In this document: one piece after another, positions 25,490-33,033 of the stretch
Numbering within the stretch: the first letter of the stretch is position 1
How the letters are laid out: each line of letters opens with the position of its first letter
Assembly (NCBI GenBank): GCA_036645935.1
Contig: JAVXNE010000006.1
Coordinates: forward strand, 1-64,000
DNA: 64,000 nt
Direction of reading: 5' to 3'
Source of the DNA: JAUNBN01 sp036645935
GTDB taxonomy: Bacteria > Bacillota > Clostridia > Oscillospirales > Ruminococcaceae
Program-made: the position numbers and the translations under genes
Notes under the pieces: generated by a model
The model's input: only the letters and a program-made list of their open reading frames with translations
What the model was told of the DNA's origin: nothing
Database searches by the model: none

Positions 25490-26590
25490 ATGAAAAACAA
25501 ACTTGCTCCCGCCTTGCAAAACCGCAGGGTGTGGCTCACTGCAATTTCGATTGCGCTTTTCGCGCTTTTTTTGCTGCTGGTTGAAAATGGCGTCATCCTG
25601 AGCAGTTACGAGCTGCGGGTGATTCGGCTGTGCGGAGTCTATGCGATCGCCGCGCTCTCAATGAACCTCGTGAACGGTTTCACAGGTCAATTCTCTCTCG
25701 GCCAAGCCGGATTCATGGCGATAGGCGCGTATACGACAGCGCTCTGCATCATCCCTCCGGCATCCAAAGCCCAGCTTTTTTATGTCAATCCGATCGTGCC
25801 CTGGCTCGCAAACGTCGAGCTCCCGTTTGTTGTCGCGGTCATACTGGGAGGCCTGCTCGCGGCTGCAGCGGCTTTTGTGATTGGTTTTCCCGTGCTTCGG
25901 CTGCGAGGGGACTATCTCGCGATTGCAACGCTCGGTTTTTCTGAAATAATACGCATAATCATAACTAACGCCATACCGCTGACCAACGGCTCGCTCGGAC
26001 TTAAAAACATACCCGCGAGCGCCAACGTCTGGTGGACGACAGGTGCGGCCGCCCTTGCGGTCGTGTTCATGTTGCGGCTCATGAAGACAAGCTATGGGCG
26101 CGCGTTCAAGGCGCTGCGCGACAACGATGTCGCAGCTGAGACCATGGGAATCTCACTGTTTAAGCACAAGATGGTTTCCTTTGTAATCGGCGGATTTATG
26201 GCGGGTGTCAGCGGCGGTCTCATCGCGAGCGTCGTCGGGGCAATCAACCCGAGTTTTTTTCGCTTTACTCTCGCATATGAAATACTGCTGATCGTCGTGC
26301 TCGGAGGCCAAGGCAGCGTGACCGGTTCCGTTGTCGGCGCGTGTCTGCTCACGATTTCCAAAGAATGGCTTCGCTTCCTGGACAACGGTTTTTCGATAGG
26401 TCCTCTCTCTTTCCCCGCTATAACAGGAATGAGAATGCTCGTTTTCAGCGCCCTTCTGATGCTGGTTATACTCTTCTACCGCAAAGGGCTGTTCGGCTCA
26501 AATGAGTTCTCGTGGGATGGACTGGGGCGAATTATCACACGATTTAAGAGCCTCTTTGTCAAAAAAGCGAAGGGGGGCGACGCTGAATGA
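25490..26590 (+). CDS. livM: Branched-chain amino-acid ABC transporter permease LivM
   Basis: A 366-residue permease. Motifs: NLVNGFTGQFSLGQAGFMAI, RLRGDYLAIATLGFSEIIRI and GRAFKALRDNDVAAETMGI, then VLGGQGSVTGSVVGA. The C-terminal tail (residues about 335-366) is short and basic. Its stop overlaps the livG start (ATGA), implying coupled translation. Confidence 0.94.
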   Translation: MKNKLAPALQNRRVWLTAISIALFALFLLLVENGVILSSYELRVIRLCGVYAIAALSMNLVNGFTGQFSLGQAGFMAIGAYTTALCIIPPASKAQLFYVNPIVPWLANVELPFVVAVILGGLLAAAAAFVIGFPVLRLRGDYLAIATLGFSEIIRIIITNAIPLTNGSLGLKNIPASANVWWTTGAAALAVVFMLRLMKTSYGRAFKALRDNDVAAETMGISLFKHKMVSFVIGGFMAGVSGGLIASVVGAINPSFFRFTLAYEILLIVVLGGQGSVTGSVVGACLLTISKEWLRFLDNGFSIGPLSFPAITGMRMLVFSALLMLVILFYRKGLFGSNEFSWDGLGRIITRFKSLFVKKAKGGDAE

Positions 26591-27369
26591 TACTGCTTAA
26601 AACCGCAGACGCTTTTGTGCGTTTTGGCGGAGTGACCGCAGTAGACAATCTCAACCTCACTATAAACGAGGGTGAGATAGTCGCTCTAATCGGACCTAAC
26701 GGAGCGGGAAAAACAACCGCTTTTAACATGATTACGGGTGTTCACCCCGCAACAGAGGGCCGAATTGAGTTGCAGTGTGACGGAGCTCTCGTCGATATCA
26801 CGCATATGCGTCCCGATCTTATCGCAAAAAAAGGCATCGCCCGCACATTTCAGAACATCTGCCTTTTTGAGGACATGACGGTGCTCGACAACGTTCTCAC
26901 CGCAACGCACATGAGAGTTCGCAGCACGCTGTTTGAGGCGGTCGCGGGCCTCCCACGCTACCGCAAAGAGGAACGCAAAGCGCAGCAGAGGGCAATGGAG
27001 CTGCTCGAACGCGTGGGACTTGCCGAGCACGCGAACGACCCCGCGACGAGTTTGCCTTACGGAAAACAGCGCCGTCTCGAGATAGCGCGCGCGCTTGCTG
27101 CAGAGCCGCGTCTGTTGCTGCTCGACGAACCGGCAGCTGGAATGAATCCGCAGGAAACCCACAGTCTGACGAAATTTGTGCGCGAGATACGGGATGATTT
27201 TCGGCTGACCATTCTGTTGATTGAGCACCACATGCAGATCGTCATGGATATCTCCGACCGCATTTATGTGCTCGATTTCGGCGAGACGATTGCCGAGGGG
27301 ACTCCTGATGTGGTGAGCGAAAATCCGCGCGTCATCGACGCGTATCTGGGGGTGGGCGACGATGATTGA
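26587..27369 (+). CDS. livG: Branched-chain amino-acid ABC transporter ATPase LivG
   Basis: A 260-residue ATPase: Walker A GPNGAGKTT, Q-loop RTFQNICLFEDMTVLDN, signature-like SLPYGKQRRLEI (degenerate LSGGQ as usual for LivG), Walker B LLLLDEPAAGMNP and the switch His in LIEHHM. The C-terminal LivG-specific helix ends VIDAYLG. It overlaps both livM and livF by a few bases. Confidence 0.94.
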   Translation: MILLKTADAFVRFGGVTAVDNLNLTINEGEIVALIGPNGAGKTTAFNMITGVHPATEGRIELQCDGALVDITHMRPDLIAKKGIARTFQNICLFEDMTVLDNVLTATHMRVRSTLFEAVAGLPRYRKEERKAQQRAMELLERVGLAEHANDPATSLPYGKQRRLEIARALAAEPRLLLLDEPAAGMNPQETHSLTKFVREIRDDFRLTILLIEHHMQIVMDISDRIYVLDFGETIAEGTPDVVSENPRVIDAYLGVGDDD

Positions 27370-28060
27370 GGTCAAAAACCTACGCGTCAATTACGGCGCG
27401 ATCGAGGCCGTAAGGGACATATCATTCAGCGTTCCTGATCACAGCATCGTGACGCTCATCGGCGCGAACGGAGCCGGCAAAAGCACCACACTTCGCACCA
27501 TCGCCGGGCTTGAAAAACCGGTTTCCGGAACGGTGACACTTCTCGGAGAGGATATAACCGGCGCCGACACTGCTCTCATCGTTCAAAAGGGCATAACTCT
27601 TGTGCCCGAGGGGAGAAAGGTTTTTCCCGATCTCACGGTGCTCGAAAATATAAAAATCGGCGCGTATCTTCGTAAAGACAGCCTGGAACAAGATCTCGCC
27701 TGGGTCTATGAGCTGTTTCCCCGTCTTAAAGAGCGCAGCTGGCAGCTGGCAGGGACACTGTCGGGCGGTGAGCAGCAGATGCTCGCAGTTGCAAGAGCTC
27801 TCATGAGCCGCCCCAAACTCATGATGATGGACGAACCTTCACTCGGTCTCGCACCGCTTGTGGTGCGCGCTATATTTGATATTATTCGCGAGATAAATAA
27901 GCAGGGAGTCACGATACTTCTCATCGAGCAGAACGCAAATATGGCTCTGAGAATTGCAGATCGCGGCTACGTCCTTGAAACGGGCGTCATCTCGCTTGAG
28001 GGCAGAGGTGAGGAACTGCTTGCAAACACGCAAGTCAAAAAAGCGTATCTCGGCAAATAG
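27362..28060 (+). CDS. livF: Branched-chain amino-acid ABC transporter ATPase LivF
   Basis: A 232-residue ATPase: Walker A GANGAGKST, the LivF segment VPEGRKVFPDLTVLENI, signature LSGGEQQMLAVARAL, Walker B LMMMDEPSLGLAP and LLIEQNANMAL. Final gene of livJHMGF; a strong bidirectional terminator follows 21 bases after the stop. Confidence 0.95.
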   Translation: MIEVKNLRVNYGAIEAVRDISFSVPDHSIVTLIGANGAGKSTTLRTIAGLEKPVSGTVTLLGEDITGADTALIVQKGITLVPEGRKVFPDLTVLENIKIGAYLRKDSLEQDLAWVYELFPRLKERSWQLAGTLSGGEQQMLAVARALMSRPKLMMMDEPSLGLAPLVVRAIFDIIREINKQGVTILLIEQNANMALRIADRGYVLETGVISLEGRGEELLANTQVKKAYLGK

Positions 28061-28081
28061 CGCATATTTCTATCAGCAGGT

Positions 28082-28123
28082 AAAACCCCTTTGGTGTCAC
28101 ACTGATGACACCAAAGGGGTTTT
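28082..28123. terminator. Bidirectional terminator between livF and clpB
   Basis: A perfect 18-bp stem (AAAACCCCTTTGGTGTCA and complement) with a six-base loop, flanked by T-rich sequence on plus (TTTTGTTTT) and by AAAA on the other side. It serves the convergent livF and clpB. Confidence 0.9.
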
Positions 28124-28141
28124 GTTTTGGAAACTGCTGCT

Positions 28142-30745
28142 CTAACTGTGTATTTCGAGCGACAGTTCTCCGTTGCAGTCAAGCCCGATTTCAAATACCG
28201 TTCCCGGTTCCGGGTCTCTCTCGATTATCGCGCGCCCGATGAGCGTCTCGACATGCTGCTGAATATATCTCTTGAGAGGCCGCGCACCATAGACGCTGTC
28301 ATATCCGTTATCGGCAATCGCTCTTTTCGCATCCGATGTCACCTCACATGAGAGCTGGCGGTCCGCGAGACGGCGGTTGAGGTCGATGAGCAGCAAGCTC
28401 ACTATCTCTGTGATGTCCTCGCGTGTGAGAGGTTTGAAAAACACCGTCTCGTCGAGTCTGTTGAGAAACTCCGGCCTAAAGGACCGCTTGAGCAGTGATT
28501 CTATCTCCTGCCTCACCTCTGGTTTCACGTCCCCTCTCCCGTCAATACCGTCGAGCAGAAGTGTCGAGCCGAGATTTGAAGTCAAGATTATAACCGTATT
28601 TTTGAAATCCACCGTGCGGCCTTGCGAATCGGTCACGCGCCCGTCGTCGAGAACCTGCAACAGCACGTTAAACACATCTGGGTGAGCCTTTTCAATCTCA
28701 TCAAACAGTACGACGGAATATGGCTTGCGACGCACAGTCTCGGTGAGCTGACCGCCCTCTTCGTATCCAACGTATCCGGGAGGCGCACCGATTAGCCGTG
28801 AGACCGAAAATTTCTCCATATATTCGCTCATGTCGATTCGCACGATATTGTTCTCGTCGTCAAACATGCATTCGGCAAGCGTTTTCGCAAGCTCAGTCTT
28901 GCCGACACCCGTCGGTCCCAAAAACAGGAACGAACCTATCGGCCGCCTCGGGTCTTTTATGCCTGCCCGCGATCGAATTATCGCGTCGGACACGCGGTCG
29001 ACAGCCTCATCCTGACCGATTACACGGCGGTGCAAAATCTCCGGCAGCGCGAGCAACTTCTCGCGCTCGCCCTCAATTAAGCGACTTACGGGTATTCCCG
29101 TCCAGCGCTCGACTATCCGCGCTATCTCCGTCTCAGTGACCTTGTCGCGCAGCAGCGAGTTGTCGTTCTCCTGCGACGCTGCCTCCGCCGTTTCCAGCTC
29201 TTTCTGAAGTGCCGGAAGCTCGCCGTATTTCAGCTCGGCGGCCTTATTCAAATCGTATTCACGCTCGGCGCGCTCAATGCTGGCGTTGAGATCTTCCAGC
29301 CGCTCGCGCAGCGACCTCACGTTGGTAATTGACTCTTTCTCGTTCTCCCATTTGGCCTTTAGCCCGTCGAACTCCGCTTTCAGCTCGGCAATCTCCTTTT
29401 GAGTTTCTGCGAGCCGTTCAAGCGAAAGCTTGTCCTTTTCTTTTTTAAGCGCTGCCTGTGCAATTTCAAGCTGTATAATCTTACGCTGTATGACATCAAG
29501 CTCTGTCGGCATCGAATCTATCTCGGTTCTGATCATCGCACACGCCTCGTCGATAAGATCGATGGCCTTATCGGGCAAAAATCTATCGGTAATATATCTA
29601 TGGGACAGCGTCGCCGCCGCTATGATCGCAGGATCTGTTATCTTTACGCCATGAAATACCTCATATCGCTCCTTGAGCCCCCGCAGTATCGCAACAGTGT
29701 CCTCAACCGACGGTTCGTTCACCAGCACCGGCTGAAAGCGGCGTTCGAGAGCCGCGTCCTTCTCGATATATTGGCGGTATTCATCGAGCGTAGTCGCGCC
29801 GATGCAGTGCAGCTCACCCCGGGCGAGCAGCGGTTTGAGCAGATTTCCGGCGTCCATCGCGCCCTCCGTCTTGCCCGCGCCCACAATTGTGTGCAGCTCG
29901 TCGATAAACAGGATTATTCGGCCCTCGCTCTTTTTGACCTCGCTGAGCACCGCTTTAAGCCTCTCCTCGAAGTCACCGCGATATTTTGCCCCCGCGACAA
30001 GCGCGCCCATGTCGAGCGAAAACACTGTTTTATCCTTGAGTCCCGACGGCACATCTCCGCGCACGATGCGCTGCGCAAGTCCCTCCGCGATTGCAGTTTT
30101 TCCAACTCCCGGCTCTCCTATGAGCACAGGGTTGTTTTTGGTCTTGCGCGATAGGATGCGAATCACGTTTCTTATCTCATCGTCGCGCCCGATTATGGGA
30201 TCCGTCTTGGTGCTGCGCGCCCTCTCAACGAGGTCGGAGCCGTATTTTTTTAGCGCCTCGTATGTTTCTTCCGGAGTGTCTGTGGTCACACGTGTGTTGC
30301 CGCGAACCGCAAGCAGCGCATCCAGCACTCGATCGTTTGTTATGTCAAAACGCTCGAAAAACTTTTTTAGCGCTCCGTTTGCATTCGCTAGCAACGCAAG
30401 AAAGAGATGCTCGACCGAGACATAGTCATCCTTCATGTTTTCGGCAGTCTTTTCCGCCGTCACGAGCGTTCTGTCAACTTCTGCGCTGACATAAACCTTG
30501 TCTGCTTCGCGCGCAGGTCCGGAAACCCTCGGCAGCGCCGACACCATCTCGTATGCCACAGAGCGAGCCTGAACAAGCGGCACTCCGATTTTTTGCAGTA
30601 TGCCGGAACACAGCCCGTTTTCCTGATCAAGCAGCGCGCAAAGAAGATGCTGCTGCTCGAGCACCTGCGCTCCGTTTTCAATGGCTATACTCTGCGCCGA
30701 GCTGATTGCCTCGAGCGTTTTTTGCGTATATTTTTGTGCGTTCAT
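28142..30745 (-). CDS. clpB: ClpB disaggregase
   Basis: An 867-residue class I AAA+ chaperone. The N domain (residues 1-145, two Clp repeats) is followed by AAA-1 with Walker A GEPGVGKTA and Walker B ILFIDELHT; a long coiled-coil middle domain (about 395-525, KLSLERLAETQKEIAELKAE) identifies ClpB rather than ClpC; AAA-2 has GPTGVGKTELAK and VLFDEIEKAHPDV. It solubilises aggregated proteins with DnaK. ATG 30745 follows CAGGGGGAATG. A CIRCE-like element lies about 110 bases upstream, suggesting HrcA control. Confidence 0.96.
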   Translation of the reverse strand: MNAQKYTQKTLEAISSAQSIAIENGAQVLEQQHLLCALLDQENGLCSGILQKIGVPLVQARSVAYEMVSALPRVSGPAREADKVYVSAEVDRTLVTAEKTAENMKDDYVSVEHLFLALLANANGALKKFFERFDITNDRVLDALLAVRGNTRVTTDTPEETYEALKKYGSDLVERARSTKTDPIIGRDDEIRNVIRILSRKTKNNPVLIGEPGVGKTAIAEGLAQRIVRGDVPSGLKDKTVFSLDMGALVAGAKYRGDFEERLKAVLSEVKKSEGRIILFIDELHTIVGAGKTEGAMDAGNLLKPLLARGELHCIGATTLDEYRQYIEKDAALERRFQPVLVNEPSVEDTVAILRGLKERYEVFHGVKITDPAIIAAATLSHRYITDRFLPDKAIDLIDEACAMIRTEIDSMPTELDVIQRKIIQLEIAQAALKKEKDKLSLERLAETQKEIAELKAEFDGLKAKWENEKESITNVRSLRERLEDLNASIERAEREYDLNKAAELKYGELPALQKELETAEAASQENDNSLLRDKVTETEIARIVERWTGIPVSRLIEGEREKLLALPEILHRRVIGQDEAVDRVSDAIIRSRAGIKDPRRPIGSFLFLGPTGVGKTELAKTLAECMFDDENNIVRIDMSEYMEKFSVSRLIGAPPGYVGYEEGGQLTETVRRKPYSVVLFDEIEKAHPDVFNVLLQVLDDGRVTDSQGRTVDFKNTVIILTSNLGSTLLLDGIDGRGDVKPEVRQEIESLLKRSFRPEFLNRLDETVFFKPLTREDITEIVSLLLIDLNRRLADRQLSCEVTSDAKRAIADNGYDSVYGARPLKRYIQQHVETLIGRAIIERDPEPGTVFEIGLDCNGELSLEIHS

Positions 30746-30853
30746 ATGTCATTCCCCCTGTTTTGAATTTCAAGGTTTTATGCTGTTTCTGTCATCATTT
30801 TAGTGGAGATATATGTACTAAATATTAACTGGACATGTATCTATTGTTAATTA

Positions 30854-30880
30854 TTAGCACTCTGTGTTAATTAGTGCCAG
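30854..30880 (-). promoter_or_regulatory. CIRCE-like operator upstream of clpB
   Basis: TTAGCACTC, nine bases, TAGTGCCAG. The left half matches the CIRCE consensus (TTAGCACTC-N9-GAGTGCTAA) at 9 of 9 bases and the right half at 6 of 9. Spacing is exact. On the minus strand a weak promoter (TTAACA, 16 bases, AACAAT) overlaps it. HrcA repression of clpB is a reasonable inference. Confidence 0.6.
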
Positions 30881-31003
30881 TAATTTATTGTGCAGTCATT
30901 CCGTGGTTGCGTCGTTAGACTGTGCCGTGAATCCACGCATGCGAAACCCCTCTCCCGCTCTGTGTAAGCACACGTTCTAACATCTTTGTACACAAATTAC
31001 AAT

Positions 31004-31042
31004 GCACACATCTCAGCAGATAATTTTTGCTGAGATGTGTGC
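31004..31042. repeat. Perfect 15-bp hairpin in the clpB-sigE gap
   Basis: GCACACATCTCAGCA and its exact complement with a nine-base loop. Neither side has a clear T tract, so it is not a standard terminator. The surrounding gap (30746-31171, about 425 bases) otherwise contains the clpB promoter region and the sigE terminator, with no credible gene. Confidence 0.65.
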
Positions 31043-31100
31043 AAGAGGGACTTTTGATCATTCTTTTTGACATGGCACAAATGAATCGTCGCCTGATAAA

Positions 31101-31137
31101 ATCGGCGCGCACGACAGAAAACATCGCGCGCGCCGAT
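31101..31137 (-). terminator. Terminator of spoIIGA-sigE
   Basis: ATCGGCGCGC and GCGCGCCGAT form a ten-bp stem, followed on the minus strand by TTTTATC. It lies 35 bases after the sigE stop. Confidence 0.8.
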
Positions 31138-31171
31138 TGGCACTTCAATATAACCTTTTGATCTTATCACT

Positions 31172-31885
31172 TTATGCCTGAGCGCGTTCAATGTCGCGCT
31201 TGAGCTTTTTGATGATTCTCTTTTCAAGCCTTGAGATATAGGACTGCGAGATTCCGATTAAATCGGCAACCTCTTTTTGCGTGTGCTCGTTATTTCCGCC
31301 CATACCGAAACGCAGTTCGATAATCGTTCGCTCACGTCCTGAGAGTGAGCGAACTGTCTGAACAAGAAGACCGTTTTCCGCTTCCTGTTCGACCTCTTGG
31401 TATACTACGTCGTTCTCAGTTCCCAACACATCGGAAAGAAGCAGTTCGTTGCCGTCCCAGTCGACGTTGAGTGGCTCGTCAAGCGAAAATTCCTGTTTCT
31501 TGTTGGAGCTTTTGCGCAAAAACATGAGTATCTCGTTCTCAATGCAGCGGGAAGCATAGGTCGCAAGCTTGATGTTTTTTGCGGGGCTGAAGGTGTTGAC
31601 AGCCTTTATCAATCCGATAGTTCCAATCGATATGAGATCCTCGACGTTAACTCCTGTAGATTCAAACTTTTTCGCTATGTACACCACAAGGCGCAGATTG
31701 TGCGTAATCAGCGTCTCGCGCGCCTCGGTCGAGCCCTGTTCGAGCAGCGCAAACGCCCTCTGCTCCTCCTCCTTGCTGATCGGCGGCGGCAGTGTTTCCG
31801 GCCCGTTGATGTAAAATATCTCGCCGCGCCTTACAAGTGCCTGTGCGAGTTCGAGCAATCTCATTGCTATTTTTTGCAGCAGCAT
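31172..31885 (-). CDS. sigE: Sporulation sigma factor SigE precursor
   Basis: A 237-residue sigma-70 factor. ATG 31885 follows GGAGGAG; the frame is open further upstream but without a ribosome site. Residues 1 to about 30 (MLLQKIAMRLLELAQALVRR) form the amphipathic pro-sequence removed by SpoIIGA. Region 2 is EARETLITHNLRLVVYIAKK and GIGLIKAV-like (IGTIGLIKAVNTF); region 4 is ERTIIELRFGMGG then EVADLIGISQSYISRLEKR. SigE directs mother-cell transcription during sporulation. The gene overlaps spoIIGA by 224 bases in another frame. Confidence 0.94.
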   Translation of the reverse strand: MLLQKIAMRLLELAQALVRRGEIFYINGPETLPPPISKEEEQRAFALLEQGSTEARETLITHNLRLVVYIAKKFESTGVNVEDLISIGTIGLIKAVNTFSPAKNIKLATYASRCIENEILMFLRKSSNKKQEFSLDEPLNVDWDGNELLLSDVLGTENDVVYQEVEQEAENGLLVQTVRSLSGRERTIIELRFGMGGNNEHTQKEVADLIGISQSYISRLEKRIIKKLKRDIERAQA

Positions 31886-32807
31886 TATAAATCTCCTCCA
31901 ATATATCCGCGCTGACGATTCCATCGGCGTCGCCCAGCAGCGATCCGTCTGCAAACGTCACGAGCGGTCGCTCTATGGCACGCAGTTCTTTCCCTACTTT
32001 AATTTCACACCGCTGCGCGGGAAACGCGAGCAGCAGACCTTTTTCCCTGATAGTAGCGAACGGCAAAAGCACAGCTCCCGTGCACAGGCGCAGTTTTTCA
32101 ATACCAAGACCGGTTTTTTCATATTCTCCGAGCGCGGCAAGCTGAGCTCTGTCAAGCAGCCGGGGAGCCATCGAACGCCTCAGAACCACGGCCTGCCTAC
32201 CTGTCAGCGGATCGCGCAGCTTGTTTCCCGAATCGAGCATTGCCGAAAAATTCAAAGTTTTTCCCTGCACGGCAATCTCGGCGGCATATCGACTCGAGAG
32301 CTGTCTCGGACGTTTGAACAGCAGCTCTGCAATACAGAGTAGCACGTAAAACCCCGTGACAAGTCCAATGAGCACAATCGCGTTGATGTCGGCATAGACA
32401 CTCATGTTGCGTTCTGCGAGCACATTCCCGAGTCCTGTCTCGCGCAGTGCGGCAACAGCACCTGCGAACAGCGCAGATATCGCAAAAATATAGAGCGCAT
32501 TCATGATGAATCTTCTTGTGTTCCCGAATCCGAACGCTGTCAGAGTCATCGCGCAACAACCTGCAAGCTTGATAATCAAAGACATCATGATTCCGAGACT
32601 CGGTAGCACGACAGATAGAGAAAAGAGCGCTCCGACAGCAGCGGCAAGCGCAAATCGCCCTCGTCGGCGAATCTCCTTTGTGAAAAAGCAGCTTGAGAGT
32701 ATCAAAAAATAATTGACAATCAGGTTGACACACAATAGTACATCAAGGTAAACAACCGTTCTGCTACCGCCTCCCTCATCTTTGATATCGACATTGTAGT
32801 CTGACAT
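31662..32807 (-). CDS. spoIIGA: Sigma-E processing peptidase SpoIIGA, with long overlap into sigE
   Basis: A 381-residue protein. The N-terminal half has five membrane helices starting VVYLDVLLCVNLIVNYFLIL. The C-terminal half carries the aspartic-protease motif SAMLDSGNKLRDPLTGRQ. It cleaves pro-SigE at the engulfing septum. Family members end near the sigE start; here the frame has no stop at that point (EEIYNAAAK lies on the sigE ribosome site and start) and runs about 75 codons further through sigE as an Arg/Ala/Gly-rich tail. ATG 32807 has a weak ribosome site; another start nearer TVVYLDV is possible. Confidence 0.9.
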   Translation of the reverse strand: MSDYNVDIKDEGGGSRTVVYLDVLLCVNLIVNYFLILSSCFFTKEIRRRGRFALAAAVGALFSLSVVLPSLGIMMSLIIKLAGCCAMTLTAFGFGNTRRFIMNALYIFAISALFAGAVAALRETGLGNVLAERNMSVYADINAIVLIGLVTGFYVLLCIAELLFKRPRQLSSRYAAEIAVQGKTLNFSAMLDSGNKLRDPLTGRQAVVLRRSMAPRLLDRAQLAALGEYEKTGLGIEKLRLCTGAVLLPFATIREKGLLLAFPAQRCEIKVGKELRAIERPLVTFADGSLLGDADGIVSADILEEIYNAAAKNSNEIARTRTGTCKARRDILHQRAGNTAAADQQGGGAEGVCAARTGLDRGARDADYAQSAPCGVHSEKV

Positions 32808-32885
32808 TCCGAGAAAAATTGTCGATATCGAGGCCCATACTCAAAGTTGAAGTCGTGGATTCTCAAATGGCACTGCGTATGTTCA

Positions 32886-32923
32886 AAAAGAAAAGAGCGC
32901 CCCACCTCTCGGAAGGGCGCTCT
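32886..32923 (-). terminator. Terminator of the EF-G-like gene
   Basis: On the minus strand AGAGCGCCC pairs with GGCGCTCT, followed by TTTCTTTTT. It lies about 110 bases after the stop at 33034. Confidence 0.78.
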
Positions 32924-33033
32924 CTATATTGTTATGTCTGTATTAGTGGACGAAGTTCACGGTTGCGCGCGGCAAATCCCATTCATCCGATTACACCCAC
33001 GTCGCCGATCCTCCGTATAAACTTGCGTTAAGC

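Noticed and set aside
29399..30425. Long plus-strand frames opposite clpB
   Set aside because: Arg/Ser/Leu-rich shadows of a highly conserved gene.
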